Shown piece after piece: positions 34,421-48,006 of a stretch of DNA of 64,000 nt; the first letter of the stretch is position 1; the number at the start of each line of letters is the position of its first letter. Source of the stretch: Cristatella mucedo (Eukaryota; Bryozoa; Phylactolaemata; Cristatellidae); the NCBI GenBank assembly GCA_009760855.2, contig WPIO01000018.1:3999001-4063000 (forward strand), given 5' to 3'. A model generated the notes under the pieces. That model made no database searches. It saw only the letters and a list, made by a program, of their open reading frames with translations, and had not been told where the DNA came from. The translations under genes and the position numbers were made by a program.

Positions 34421-35879
34421 CTGCACGACATCCTTAAACGAATAGGTTGCAACACTGCAGGATCACCAGCTGTCTAGAAGTCTTCGGTTTAATATATTAC
34501 TTATTCAAACGGCAAGGTGCAGAGTTTTAACTTTAAATATTGACATTGTGGATTTGTCTGATATTCTAAACAGTACCTATAAAATGTAATTGACAATGCA
34601 TCAGATCTGAAACTTAATTTATTCTTTTTATGCGAATTTCATGAGTTCAGTAGTCTTTCTCCCGAGTAATCCTGGCTAAAATGTCGCTTTTTAATCAGAA
34701 GAACCCTTACCTGAAAGCCTATCTTTCTCAGCTTCGAATATTGGTAGATAAAGCAAGAAATTGACACAATTCGCAAATCATCTAACAAAAGATTTTCAGG
34801 GTATTAGCGTGATGAATATACGTTGGTTTAAAATTAATCGTTAGTGAATAAGCATGCTACGTTGCACTGAGATATCTCAAAATGTTCGTAGGCAATGTTA
34901 ATTTTTGCAAGGGAAGCTTTTCAATAAAACTAGTCATACAACTTTCAGCATTTTCTCACAGAAGCACACAGAGACACAATCAAATAGACGTAGCCAAAGC
35001 TCTTAGAGATGGGATATTTTAGCTTCATAATTTGGTAAAGTTGAGGAATTTTCAAGGTCAATCTGGAGCGATTGTCACTCTTTGGAAGACACGAACTAAG
35101 GGCACACTAAAGGCTCTTAAGTATTTGAGGCTGGGTATATATACATGTCTTGGGCCATATGAGCAGGTTTAAAAAGGTACAGTGTGATTAGGACATGGTG
35201 GATAGGTAGGGTCGATCAAGAAATTGTAGGGATCTGTAATGCAAAAGAAATGGACTATACAAAAATTCATCAAAGAGAACAGACTTTGCTTTGGTGTTAC
35301 TGATTAGTTTAAAATAATAGAAGTTTTTGATAAGAATCTTCATAAAAAACCAATGGATTCCTTGGGCAGAGACTTCGCTGGTCAGAGCAACTAAGTGCTC
35401 CAGAAATATTTCTTCTTGGAAGTCGCAGCACATGTACAATTCTTCTAAGAGTTGTGGGACTAAGTGAAACAGGGATGTAAGACAGCGTTTCTAAAGAAAT
35501 ATTGTGATCAAATGTCATGTTATTTCAGGCATTTTAGTCATTAACTACACTATGCAGAGGAACCTTCAAACGTAAACTCAATTCCTGAACGGCTTTTGAT
35601 ATGCGAATGGTATCTAACAGACTTCATCGCACACAGCCGAGAAACAATAGGTAGCAGAACTGATTCTGAATAAACGCGGAGGAATTGAGCAGCATGGAGA
35701 TGGCAGCTCAGGGCGGCAGGAAAGATTCTGTAGGAGTATGCAGCAGGAGGTTATATGACTTAAGAATTGAGGAGGTGAGTTTCACACTCTATGACCTGTA
35801 TGCCAAAGGTATCTGTCACCATTAGCATATATTCGTAGGAATGGGACAGCTAATTTCCGTTCATACAGAAAATTAGGGC
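34421..35879. other. Unassigned intronic stretch
   Basis: A possible remnant of L2-A near 35090-35135 (CGAACTAAGGGCACACTAAAGG) is too decayed to define. Nothing else recognised. Confidence 0.35.
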
Positions 35880-36560
35880 ACTAAGATGCTGAAACTGGTG
35901 CAGCAGTTAAGCTAAATATTAAGAAGCCAAGCCGTAGCAGGTCACGTGGGTCAGAAAATGACTTCTAGTTGTATATCTATTCTATAACCAGAAGCTATGG
36001 TAGCATTTTCAGCAGAAAGTTCAAACGGCTAAAACTCTTGATTGGTTGACCAGCTCTGCAGGAATACTCCATAGGAGCTGCAGAGGCCTGACAGCTTTTT
36101 TGGCTAGCCCAGCCATGATGGACCTACATTAGTCTAGCCTTAACGGAAACAGAGGTTTTGTTAAGTTTCTCCAAGCTACTGTGATACGTAGCACGTAATC
36201 TAAGAGAGTAATCGAAAGTTTAGCTAAAATGAGAGTTCTTAATAAAACGTAAACAATCAAAACTTGAGCATTCATCAAAGAGATCATTGAAATCCCGAGG
36301 ACATTAAGACATTTAAAAGCAAATCTTACTAAAGCAGAAAAATCTCTGAGTTTAGATGCGCATTTTTAGTTTCTCGGGTATACGAGCCTGATTGTATTTT
36401 CAATTATTTGAGGGAATTTTGCTGACATCCAGGATTGAATTTCTGCTAGGCAAGCATTAAGTTTTTCAGTCACTACAGCGTATTTCAACAGCTTAGGTGA
36501 TTACTACAGATATATATCATTGGCATGGAAGACGAAATTGATATAACCCTTTAAAAATAA
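35880..36560 (-). mobile_element. L2-B LINE relic
   Basis: The complement of the L2-B RT C-terminal half is recognisable: CTGACAGCTTTTTTGGCTAG (compare the AGCCAAAAGGG region near 11495), then TTTTGCTGACATCCAGGATTGAA and CAAGCATTAAGTTTTTCAGT near 36417-36470. Heavily decayed. Confidence 0.6.
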
Positions 36561-36609
36561 TTTTCCGTACAGATGATAATCACGGGTAAGGGTGAACAGT
36601 AGGGACTTT

Positions 36610-38130
36610 TCTATAAATCTAAGAGTCTTCCTTCTTCCGTTCCTATCAAAAACACTGCAACAAGTCGTGACGGACCGGCTGAACTCATAAATTGAAACTT
36701 CCGACCTTGCTAGTAAGTTCCAGTCTGGCTTTAGAGCTAATCACTCCGCAAAATCAGTACTGCCTAGGGTGTACAACGACCTACTTAGGAATGCAGGCAT
36801 GGGTAGAGTATCTCTGCTCTAGAGCGCCTCTTATCTCGCCTGGGCATCACTGGCACTGCTCTGCAAAAGTTCAGGTCCTATCTCAGTGGGAGATTCCAGA
36901 GAATTGACGTGAATGGAAAAATATTATCCGAGGTAATTCTAAAATATGGGGTACCTCAATGCTCCGTGCTAGGTCCGGATCTTTCAACAGTTATACTCTC
37001 CCTCCTGCTGATGTGATTGCCAAGCACAATCTAGGCTTTCACTTCTATGCGGATGACACTCAGTTGTACCTTTGCTTTGATCCCTCCCAGCCTTCGAGCA
37101 CCTCAAATTCTCTAAACTCCCTTACTGCATGCATGCATGAATGAAATTCGCACACGGATGTCAGCAAATTTTCTTAAACCAAACGATGATAAAACTAACT
37201 TATTTTTTTACGGGCAAACCCAGTGTGATTCAGAAATTGGAAAGACTAACTCTCAAAATTGGCTCTGCCAGCATATATCCTATTCAATCAGCTCAAAATC
37301 TAGGTGTCATGTTCCAAAGTGACCTCTCGTTAGACGACCACTTCAGCTCCACAATCAAGCCTACCTACTTTCAAATACATAACATTGCTAAAATTTGGGC
37401 TTGTTTAGATAAGGATACCACGTCCAAGTTGGTACATGCATGTGTGACATCCCTTCTTGACTTCTGTAACTCACTGCTTGCTTGCCTACCGGCATGTGCA
37501 ATCAGGCGCTTACAGCTAGCGGAAAACTCTGCAGCTAGACTTATCTGTCGTGAGCATCGCAGTTGCCACATTACATGACTTATCGCCGACTTGCACTGGC
37601 TCCCAGTCAAGCAATGGATTGACTTCAAGGTTTTGTTGCTCACTTTTAGGTCACTTTATTCTTTGGCTACAGCCTATCTCTCAGATCTACTTCCTCACCA
37701 GGCCAAGCATCGTACCACCCGCTTTTCAGAATCCAACAGTTTACCAATACCTCAAATCCTTTGGAGACCGCGCATTTAGTTCGGATGCTCCCAAAGCCTG
37801 GAACTCAATCACGACTTTCGTCATAACATCCCCTGACTTGACAAGATCTATAAAGAACTTAAAAACACACCTATTTAGGACAGCATTTAGTGGGTCCCTG
37901 TGATTCTTCCTTCATGTGCTTATGCATGCTGACACTGTGCATGCTGCCACTAACCATACTTGCATGCTGACCCTGTGCAGGTCATCCCTAACCATATTAT
38001 TAATTATGTTTATCAAGCATGATATTACTCACCATTCAACCGTGTTTACCTTTGCAGGAAACGTAAAGCGCCTAGAAAGAGATTGAGTTCCCTTAGGGCA
38101 CTTCATCAAGTGCAATATTATTCTTACTAT
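36610..38130 (+). mobile_element. L2-A LINE, 5'-truncated, plus strand
   Basis: From the RT N-terminal region (TTCCTATCAAAAACACTGCA) it runs through CGGATGACACTCAGTTGTACC (YADD region, about 37050) and the C-terminal region to CAGCATTTAGTGGGTCCCTG, the 3' UTR, the hairpin and CAAGTGCAATATTATTC. Several frameshifts divide the frame into short blocks (36959-37144, 37141-37578, 37550-37903). Confidence 0.88.
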
Positions 38131-38299
38131 TATTAAAAAAGTGACTTGGCTGCTTGATGAAACTTGACAACATTGCAAAAACCTTGAAGCAAATAACTTG
38201 AATCGCATCCGCTCACCGACATTACATTCCAAACAGAACGTTAGCATCAATCATTAAACAGGAAAAATGACCAATAGTTTACGACTGAGCCAATCAATA

Positions 38300-40650
38300 A
38301 AGCAAATGCTAGGCATAGACGTTGCCGTCATTGTAGCTGGATAGGATTCAGTCGATCTCACGGAGGAGAGTAGCGTTGCTTGCATATCGACTAAAATCTC
38401 ACCTTTCTGATTGCATATGCATTAACTAGTGCTCTTCAAGCTGCTTAGCGATAGTTTTGTCAATGATATTTGACACGAAAGAAAAACGGAAACTGAGCGT
38501 TTGTTTGCTTGCGCCTGTGAATACAATCCATCTATTGACGTATCGGTCAATTACCTATTTGAAAGAATTTGAGGAGACCAATATATCCATAGCAACATTA
38601 TTAGTCAGAGTTATGGCTTGACTAAGCACGTCTTCCAATGAAACAAAACATAGGGTGCTATTGGGTTTAATGGAAAACGAGCGCTTTTAGTTGAGTTCAT
38701 TAAGTTAGCCATTTGTTGACGGAAACCTCAACATATCCTAAAGGGAAGGTAATGCATTTTGATTTAACGTTTCCATTTATGAATGTTGCTCGACAGAGCC
38801 AAGAATATAAAGGCCCTAAATTAGTGACAGATCCTTTACTATCCAAGGATTGTGACCGATCAGATTTAAAGGACAAATTGTTCACTGTGTCATACGTTTG
38901 CTACTAGTCTGTTGGGTACGGCTTGAGTTTAAAATGGAAAAACAATAAGCCTATGTGTTTATCAGCTTTCCAGCCTAACAAGGAGGAAGTCTTTAAACGT
39001 GGCTATATCGATTTCAGACTAACACTTCTCACTGCGTCTCCCAAGCCTGCAATTTCGAAAGTGCGTCTTTTAAAACTTGTCGGTAGATTGAAACGAATCC
39101 TTAGACCCATACTTCAAGAGCCTGGATTGGATTCAGAGTCGTTGCAAACTATCGTCCGTTTTCTCCTCTTCCTGTGTGTGTATGAGATGCTTAAAAAATT
39201 ATTGGTAAAAAGCATGTAGAGCACACTGAACAGATTGAACTATCCAAAAAACTCTAGTCGGGATTCAAGCGACCTCACACGACAGAAAATGCTCTCCTAA
39301 ATGTAACCAATGATGTCCTATGCAACCACGAAGACGGGAATGCCACTACCCTAGCGCTGCTGCTAGATATCTCAGTTTCATTTGACATTAATTGTCACGA
39401 TATCTTGCTTTGTCGATTGAGAGCAATACATGCTTTGTCGGAGGAGGCACTAGCCTGGTTTTTATCTTAATTATCCACTGGTGTTCAAACTGTGCTGTAT
39501 TGGTGTGAGGTCATATTCACCAGATCAGTCACCTGTTAGGTCTCACCCGAGTTCGTCCACGCATTTTGCCGTTCTCTATTTATATTCTAGCTCTGGGTAA
39601 TGTTATTCCGACCCTCAAAATCGGTTTTCACTTTAAGTTGAAGATACTTCACCGTATTTGTCATTTGAGCCACCGGAAGGCTTTACTTGCAGACGCTCCA
39701 TCTAGTATTTAGCGAATTTCCTTAGAATGAGCTACTACAAAACGGAATTTCCAGTTAAGTTTAACCACACCCCAGGTTTGTGGCTCGACTAGAATACTTT
39801 GGTATTCTGGCAGGCGATGATGTTGCGCGACTATAACCGTTGGTTGTTAATGTAGGTTTCGTCTTTGACAGCTGCCTAGATTTTGAAAGCTTCGTTAAGA
39901 AGTCTGCTTCCACAGTTGACCATTACGACCAATGCCTATCTAAGATACGCAACTGTCTTCCAATGTCGCTTGCAAAAACGCAACTTGCTTCCCAGTTTTG
40001 TCTCGGCGAGATTATCATTATCATGACTCCTTTCTGGTTTGGTTATCTAAAAAGCCGTTAGGCCACTGGCTGGTGATGATAAATATGGCCACAGATGTTT
40101 GACCGTGTGTCTCTTTTGCTGAAAGAGCTTGGATTTCTACCAGCTTAATAGCTGACTGATGGTAAAATTCTTAAAATGCCCAACGAGGCTCCTCCGTGGC
40201 CTGGCGCCTGCCTACCGTGCTGATCTGCCACACCAGTTTTTCTCTCATCTTGCTCTCAGGACATCTACTGAATGTACAGTAGCTGATACCCACATCGGCG
40301 TACTGCCCGCATGCGACAAAGGTCTTTGGTCTGCATCTTAATCGTGGAACTTTCTTCCACAATTCTTAGGCGACATCATCAATTCTCCGGCAGCCGACGA
40401 TGGCTCATCTTTTCTTGCTGCCCTGAGCTGCTGCTTCAGTGCTGCTCACTACATCAACTGCTTTCCTGACTCTGCTACGATTCTCACTTTTTCTATTTTT
40501 TCGTCTGAGATGAAGTCTATTAGCTTCCGAATGACTACTAAAAGCCACTTGTGATTTGAGTGCCATTTAGAAAACTCTCATGTGAAAAACCATGCATACT
40601 ATCTGTGGCGTTGTGGAATTACAGACGGACATATATTACATCGTACGTAA
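38300..40650 (+). mobile_element. L2-B LINE relic, apparently with inverted 5' segment
   Basis: Positions 38300-38790 carry decayed L2-B RT N-terminal sequence on the minus strand (AAGCAGCTTGAAGAGCAC; a region equivalent to SSKKSSSPEDPIPS). Positions 39000-40650 carry L2-B in plus orientation: RPILQEPGLDSES near 39100, the motif A region near 39360, GFVFDSCLDFESFVKKSAS near 39850, and the 3' end GTTGTGGAATTACAGACGGAC near 40610. The two parts overlap by roughly 80 codons of the element, so either twin priming with a duplication or two insertions is possible. Confidence 0.65.
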
Positions 40651-40964
40651 CACAGCGTGGGTACAGAAAAGGAAAGCCGCATGTCAAAAAGGTTGATCTA
40701 ATTTTTCAGAATATTTAATTTGTTTGCAGGACTGAACTTAATCTGCCTTGGCCGTACGAAACTACCATAACAATAGTGCTATTGAGCAAATATTCGGAAT
40801 GGTCAGCATTTACACAACAATTACATACAGTTGGGCATATTTTACTTGCCGTCATAAGATCCAAAATTGGCACTCGAAATGAGCCTCAAGACGGACATAC
40901 TAGACAGGGGCAATGCTCTTCAGATAGTAAAGAAGTGAACCTATCCTAAAGTTTCGAATTTCTT

Positions 40965-41364
40965 AAACATAATAATAATAATAATAATAATTCACTTGAT
41001 AAAGCGCCCTCAGAGAACTCAATCTCTCTCTAGGCGCTTTACATTTGCTGTAAAGTGAAATGCAATTGAATGGTAAGTAAAATCATGCTTGAAAAACAAA
41101 CAAAATGAATAACATGGTTAGGGGTGACATGCACAGGGTCAGCATGCAAATGTGGTTAGTGGCAGCATGCACAGTGTCAGCACGCATAAGCACATCAAGG
41201 ACGAATCACAGGGACCCACTAAATGCTGTCCTAAATAGGTGTGTTTTTAGGTTTCTTTTAAATGTGGTCAGGTCAGGGGATGTTCTGACGCAGGTCGGGA
41301 AGGAGTTCCAGGCTTTGGAAGCATATGAACTAAATGCACGGTCTCCAAAGGATTTAAGGTTTGA
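40965..41364 (-). mobile_element. L2-A LINE, short 5'-truncated copy
   Basis: A (AAT)n tail at 40971, the hairpin block with TTCACTTGATAAAGCGCCC, the 3' UTR and the end of the ORF to GGATTTAAGGTTTG. Very similar to the copies at 24435 and 53622. It abuts the L2-B segment at 41367. Confidence 0.88.
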
Positions 41365-41366
41365 CA

Positions 41367-42435
41367 AACATGATGATTAAAGTCTCTAGCTGGCAATCAA
41401 GACCAGTTGCAAGTTAATCTATTTTTAGGTACACTGACAACTCATCGGTCAGAAAGGTTTGACAGCTAAATGGCAGCAGATAGATCACAACTGTGAGAGG
41501 CACGATTTCCGATGTAGATTTGATACCTACTGGTTCAAGTTTTTTGCCCTGAGAAAAAATGTAGATCGTATAGCCAAGTGATTCACCAACTATGACAGCG
41601 ACCCACCTATCCAATTGTCAGACGGCTTAATCAGACAGATTGTGAACCCAGGTGTGAAGGTCTCAGCTGCGCAGCCGTCAAAATAGAGCATGTGCTCCTA
41701 TGTCTCCGTAAATACGCCTTTATATGGTTAGCCTAATAGTTAGCCTGAATACGCTAAATTTCTAAAGGAAAACTAAGAGCGTATCAGCAGTAGTTCGTTA
41801 TATTTTAGTTGCAAGAAATGTAGCAGGAAGAATTTAACGAGGCTCTACATTGCCACAGGGAGGCCAATCAGACGGATCAAGGTCGGGCAAGGCGAGCAGC
41901 TTTTCAATTTTCCGGTTTACAGAGACTGCAGGGCAAGATAAATGGTGCTTTCATTGGTAAGGAATGCCTGCAAGGAGAGCCAAAACTGAGTGATAACCGA
42001 GTAAATAAGCCGAATAAGTAGCTTTAATGCTTAGCGGCATTTAGCCGAGGTTTCTGTCGGCATAACAACAAATTAGGCATGAACCTCAGTAACATCCTCC
42101 ATCCCATTTTTTGTCCACGCTGAGCCAAACCCATAGAGCTGTTATTACCCGAACGAGTGTTGAAAACCATCTGAAACGTGTAAATCGCTGATTATCCCTG
42201 AGGTGCTTATAGAGCTAACTGGGAATTTAATGATAATCTCACAGACCCACCAATAGGTAGAGACTAGCCGTGACGTCGAACTTCATGCTAACCTGGTTCT
42301 TTTTTGAGAGGTGCAGTCGCAGCAACGATGTCCTTAGAGTACTCGTAGGGACAGCTTCGAAGTGGCGAGATGAAGGCGCGCTGTGTGCAGGAGTCACTCG
42401 AGATGAGCCAGAGCTATCTTGGATCAGCTGAATGA
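41367..42435 (-). mobile_element. L2-B LINE 5' part (endonuclease region) relic
   Basis: On the minus strand, 42435-42240 resembles the L2-B N-terminal block (KNQVSMKFDVTASLYLLVGL compared with the region at 10020-9960). The block 41614-41414 carries VAVIVGESLGYTIY, IKSTSEIVPLTVVIY and the remains of the endonuclease. It ends where the L2-A copy at 40965-41364 begins. Not coding. Confidence 0.65.
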
Positions 42436-44455
42436 TAAACAATGTGAGAGCCGGAGGGACTTTAGGATAGAGCTACTCAGTTAGGTAACTGGCTGCACAG
42501 CGACATGCCGGACATGAAATAGATGAATTGCATTCAAATTATAATGATATTAATTTTAGCTAATTGATTGCACCATAAGAGCACTTATCATGTTCTGCGG
42601 CCAGTAAATATTTTTATTCAAGAGTGCTAATGCCTAGCCATGATAAATTATACTTTGTGAGCTACTGAAGACAGGACAGGAGGGCACGAATGCTTTAAGT
42701 AAATATACGGTGTGAAAACCCAGTCAAAGAAGGCTGTGATTTTTTTCCATAGTTGCACAGCTGAAAATTACACTTCCCAGTGAAATGTGCACGATCTTCT
42801 GGTCGAAGTTGTTGTCACTAGCATGAATACTGCGTCAACAGTTTTTTTAATTTTGTTTCGCTTTTCTATCAATACTCCATTAAAAGAAAATTGTATAATT
42901 GAATTTTTATGAAAACTTCATATCCTCATAATTATCATTACTTTTTCAGGTAGCTTTCTTGTCTGCGTAAATAATCGCTGAGTAGTACCTGCTATCCGAA
43001 GGATTTTGATTAGCAACGCATCGTTACGACTAATTCTTTAAATCCTATAAATATTGAAATTATGTTAGGCGATCAGACATTCAAAATATCAGAATAATTA
43101 ATGATGTCCTATTTAACTTCAATGCTTCAGTACTTAAGCTTTAACAGCGGGCTGACGTGTTCAGTGACCTAGGTATTTGAATAAAATGAAAAGAAAGAGA
43201 ATATAAATTTTAATAGATTTTAAAAATAATTATTGCTAATTTATTTATTATATCTGATTCATTAACTTGTGGAAATTGCATGATCTCAGATTTAGGCATT
43301 TTACTTAAAGTTTAAAGCTGGATTATTATTGGAAAACTCTATTGCTAAGCCAACACTATGATCATGTTGGGGGTAAGAAAAATCTCGAGATTCAACTCGT
43401 CTTCTGATTTCGCCAATACTGACATAATGTTCACTTCTCTATCAGGATGGGTAACCATTTTAATTTTGGTAATGGATGAAGCAAGGAAACGCAATTTAAC
43501 ACGTTTTTCTCTAGATGCTCTTTAATTTTTCTAGTAACATCAATAATCTTATAGAAAAATCTAAACGTATGCAGATTTTGATATAATCAAATTAGCCTTG
43601 TCAATGCTTGTGTAAAATAGCATAGCATCAGTAGTTAAATATATCAAATTTATCTTATAACTTATTCTAAAAGCTCTCTGGAACTAGTAAAATAAATTTT
43701 AACATTGATTGATTTTATTTCCGTTGCTAGAAATTTCTAGTACTGCAACCTTAAATGTCTGGAATCTGTTAAAGTAATCAAATAAATTGCGGGAAAATAC
43801 CTAATAATAGTAGCAAGAACAATTTACTGAATAACATTCTAAAAGAATTTAATCTCTTTCCACACACTTCCCAACTATTGCCAGTGAATAAAAGCTCGAA
43901 GGATAGACAAACGATTAGTATCGAGCATGCAAAAGCCAACCCACATCACGCACGCTTAGACTGGCAAGCTAAAGCGTGCACTTTGAAGTTCAGTGCCGAG
44001 TTAGATCTCTTGCAGTTTTCATGGGTTCTAACATGCACAGGTACCCAGGTAAGCAAGAACTTAACACAAAGCCGAAGCCGGCGGCCTAAGAAACACATTT
44101 TGAACACCAAGATCACCGTTGATTGGGACCGACCGGTGCCGTAATCGAGAGCATGAATAAAATTGAGTTGCAATCAAGCAGCGGGCTCGGTGACCTACAG
44201 ACCTCGCTTTAAATCATGTAAAGGGCAAAGGATTGGATGCTTAACAGGGAGGAAGGTGCGAAAGTACAGCAGATGATGAAGGAGGTCATTATTCTGATTA
44301 AAGTAAGTAAAAGAGATCTTGAACTTAATTCGGTACCCGATAAGGAGCCACTGAAGTTCAGACAAAAGTATTCGGATTGTTGATAGTAGTCGGATTGTTT
44401 AGGTACCCTATTGACAAAACCAGACGAAATGACGATTTTGGAAATTTACTAAGAG
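42436..44455. other. Unassigned intronic stretch
   Basis: AT-rich. The open frame at 43878-44144 has no recognisable domain and overlaps an open frame on the other strand, so I do not support it. Confidence 0.35.
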
Positions 44456-44525
44456 TAGGAACATATGCGCCTTTAGAGAACTTCGTCACTTTTTAGGCGC
44501 TGTAAAGGGTGAGACTGTGTGCTAA
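44456..44525 (-). mobile_element. L2-A LINE tail fragment
   Basis: GCGCCTTTAGAGAACTTCGTCACTTTTTAGGCGCTGTAAAGG preserves the order of the hairpin block. Short and decayed. Confidence 0.5.
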
Positions 44526-44856
44526 TTGGTACCACGTGCAGTGTCAATACATATAATATGATTACACGTAGCTTGCCGAATGCCAAATTATATAATATCT
44601 TGGGTCTAAACATGTAGTCTAATCTCGCATAAGCAATCCAAGCTCAAATCGTAAGGACCAATAGCCAACACTAGCAGAAACGCACGTGTTTGTTGCTTCT
44701 TGTTAGATCTCGTCCAAGTACCGAGACGTAAAAAAAACATCCTTGGGCTGTTATTATCAGGATTTTGAAGCGTAGGAATAAAAAGCACGGTCTCTAAAGG
44801 ATTTGAGTCTCGTGACAGGTGCAGCTAAAGGTTTCTAATCATAAGAATGGGCGGTA

Positions 44857-45640
44857 TAATAATATTAATGATATTAATAATAATGTACTTGATAAAGCGC
44901 CCTCGGTGAACTCAATCTCTTTCTAGGTGCTTTGCATTTGCTGAAAGGGAAGAACGATCGAATGGTTAGTCATAGTTTGCTCAATAAACAACAGGAATAG
45001 TATGGTTAGGGGTGACATGCAAAGTCAGCATGCAAGTGCGGTTAGTTGCAGCATGCACAGTGCCAGCAGGCATAAGCAAATACAGGTCGAATCAGAGGGA
45101 CCCACTGATTGCTGTGATAAATAGGTGCGTTTATAGTTTTTTTTTTAATACGGCCGAGTCAGGAGATGTCGTGCCGCAGGTCGGGAATGCGTTCCAGACT
45201 TTGGGAGAATACGAACGAACTAAAGGCACCGGTATGACGACAAGCCCACATAAGGAGATGAGCTGATAAGTAAGCAGGAGAAGAGATTGAAGGGACTTGG
45301 AAGTAAGTGATACTGTAAAGTTTCGCGCTGCTTGACAGGCAGCCAGTGCAGGTCGGCGAGAGGTAGTGCAATGTGGAAGCTACTACTCCCACGAGAAAGA
45401 AACCTAGCCTGCTGAACAGCCCTGTAGAGCTACTTACAGCGTATTATACATAACGAGGCGGGAAGTCGCGAATGCATGGACACGCGGTAAAGTGGCACTG
45501 TGACTGAAATGGCACATCATTTTACAGTGCGAGGTAGCTGAAATTTAGGTTGACTTGACAGTGGAGCTGATAGGGTGGCCTAGTTAGAATGAAAAACGTG
45601 GATTTGGTGCAAATACTAAATGGGGTATACTCAGCCACTC
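44857..45640 (-). mobile_element. L2-A LINE fragment
   Basis: The tail TATTAATAATAATGTACTTG, the complete hairpin block, the 3' UTR and a decayed RT C-terminus (CAGCCAGTGCAGGTCGGCGAGAGG near 45340), ending near 45600-45640 in an unclear region. Confidence 0.82.
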
Positions 45641-46469
45641 AACTAGCTTGGAAATGTTGCATGAGTTAGATGCCGAAACCAATCTTGATAGCTTGGTCTT
45701 CCGAAATTCCACAGTTTTGTGACATCCGGCTTAACCATGTCTATTGGGTTGACTGTTACATTTTAAAGATTAAAAATACTTGTAGCCTTACAAAGCGAAC
45801 ATGTTTGATGGAGCAGTGAGAAAAAGAAGTGAGCTGAGTGAGGTTCTAGGCATAGAAAGATCAACGAATAGGTAGAGCTAGGCTTCATTTGTGTAAGCAT
45901 TAAGGTAAAGTTTATAATTTGCAACTGCGTAAGTTTTTGAAAATTGAGAAATTCAAATGTCAACAATTGTAGACTGCATAAGGCATCGGGTCTCCGCTCA
46001 CGATGAGGCTAGGACGACCCCGTTTCCAGGGCTGAAGGTGGCTGAGGGATCAGGTACCGTGCGAGATTTTCTCGTCAGACGAAGGCGTGCCACTCATGCT
46101 GTCAACAGCCCTTTCGAGGCGACGACGTGCGACACGTCGCACTCACAGGTCGGGGGAGCGCAACACGCCGCGGGCCTAAGCGACTTGGAGGATCGCCGAG
46201 TTGATCGCGAAGTGTGTAAGACTAAGGCCTCCGGCTGAGCCCGAGGCGAACGAGATGAGTGTCGAGCTGAAGTGAAGGCAAGGCGCACACGGACCGGCAG
46301 ACGTCCGGAAGAGTCTTCTTTTCGGGTCGGAAGCAGGGAGCCTTAAGCTCCAGCCACGCCCGACTGAGGACAATGACCGGCCGTGGCAGAAGGAAAGTCC
46401 GCCGGACATTGAGCTTTTGCCCTGGGCTAGAAGCTTTCCTGCTCTAAGCAATGGTCCGTGCCAAGGGCT

Positions 46470-47340
46470 TAACCGGCCTCCTCAAACTTGGCTCTAGGTC
46501 GCCCGAGACCCTGCGGGACTCCGAGGTAAGTCACGGACTCACTCTCTGCAGCTCGGAACTCTGTCGGCCGTGCGAGGAGATTGAAGCAGGCACGGCTCTC
46601 GTGCCCTGGCGGGCGACCGCGCAGCACTTTTTCCGGACGGAACTGATTCCCAGCGCCATGACGGCCCGCTTGGTAGCCCACACCAGGGCCTGCCGGCTGG
46701 TGGGCGTGCCCGAGAATAAAGCGAAGTCACCTGCCAGGGCGCAGATAAAAAAAAAAGCGAAATGGCCCAGCATGAAGGTGGACCCCAGGGTGCTGTAGGA
46801 GAACCCGATGACCAGCTCTATCACCAGATCCAATAAGATTGGTGAGAGAGGGTCATCCAGTCGGTAGCTAGCCGCGGTCTGGAATGCTGCCCAAGATTCG
46901 TCTCGCACCCGAAGCACCGGAAGCGGGCCGGCGTAGAGACACTTCACGAATCCGCCTAAGTTCTCGTCTACCCAGGCGTACTGGAGCAGAGTGACGTGAC
47001 GAATGCTGTCAAAAGCGTTCTGAAGGTCGAGGAACGCAGAGTAGATCTGGCCCCTGACCGATCCCTGGCCTCGTTAAAGGGAATTTCTACTGGGAAATTT
47101 CGACTGCTCTCGAGGAAGCCCTCCACGCCCGACACGAAGCCTTCTGCTGGGGAGACAGAAGCCCACAGCCCCGCAAGCTTACTCAGCCTCGCTGCCAGGC
47201 AGCCCGAGAGCAGGCTATAGAGCATTGGTCAGCAACGTGACCGGTCGATAGTTGCCGGGTAGGCGGCTGGGCGAGGGAGGGAGGATCACCCGGATGGCCC
47301 TCCTACGGTTGGCAACGTACAACCGCTGCGGGTGTGTGGC
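46470..47340 (-). pseudogene. R2-group reverse transcriptase, broken
   Basis: Spread over several frames I read [13 protein letters not shown] and [13 protein letters not shown] (about 47300-47220), then a stop and a fingers region SLLSGCLAARLSKLAGLW. Motif A reads AFLDLQNAFDSIRHVTLLQ (about 47045-46990). Motif B-like DDPLSPILLDLVIELVIG stands where the family has GDPLSP (46860-46800). A degenerate motif C, LAGDFALFS, stands where an ADD triad is expected (about 46740-46715). The loss of the catalytic aspartate pair and the internal stops show it is dead. It once copied element RNA at a nicked target; R2-group elements often have specific targets, but none is visible here. Confidence 0.6.
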
Positions 47341-47439
47341 ACATCGTGGGTCCCAAGGCCGCGGCCTACCCGGAGCAGGCCTGCCTGGCAGGGATGGAGG
47401 GGCACCGGACAGGGCGTTGCAGTGCTTCTGCTCAAATTA

Positions 47440-47543
47440 CTGCATATATGCCACGCATATATTCATATATGCATATATGTATATGCATATATATATGCAT
47501 ATATATATATGCATATATATATATATGCATATATATATATATA

Positions 47544-47595
<52 letters not shown>

Positions 47596-47630
47596 TACAT
47601 GCCATATATGCATATGTGCATATGCCACGC
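47440..47630. repeat. (AT)n / ATATGC-interspersed microsatellite
   Basis: Alternating AT with regularly spaced GC dinucleotides (ATATATGCATATAT type) that continue on both strands. It produces spurious IYIYIY open frames. It lies inside the R2-group LINE relic. Confidence 0.95.
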
Positions 47631-47819
47631 CCGAGCGACTGCCACTCTCCACTGAGGAAGAGGACTGAGGCTACAAAGCTATGCCAGTCACGTACATGAA
47701 CACTTTCCCGAACGCAAGGCAACCAGAGGTCAATAAAATCACCTGGCGAGAGATGGGAGGCTGAAGGGCCGCCGGCGTATACCCCGGAGGTGGGTGCCCT
47801 GAATGAGCAGATGAAGGTT

Positions 47820-48006
47820 GGTGAGCCGAGATGGCGCACTAGGTAAGGCAGTTGCTTTTCACGACTTCGGTCCCGTTGTCGTGGGTTCTAAGCCTGAGGT
47901 GGGCCATCCCTTATCGCCACTGCAAGCGGTGGTGATAGCCTTAAAGGCTCTTCTGTCGCTAAACAAAAGAGGCTGTTAAATCAGCTAGTATTTTTTTTTA
48001 ATTTAA
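47820..48006 (+). mobile_element. SINE-1 copy, plus strand
   Basis: GGTGAGCCGAGATGGCGCAC head, a B-box-like GTGGGTTCTAAGCCTGAGG, the body AAGCGGTGGTGATAGCC and GGCTCTTCTGTCGCTA, and the tail ATCAGCTAGTATTTTTTTTT. It interrupts the GC-rich R2-group element, so it is younger. Confidence 0.85.

Noticed and set aside
43878-44173. Overlapping open frames on both strands
   Set aside because: No domain, no splice context, and both strands open, as expected by chance in a locally GC-richer patch.
47252-47839. Several long IYIYIY-type open frames on both strands
   Set aside because: Pure products of the (AT)n/ATATGC microsatellite.
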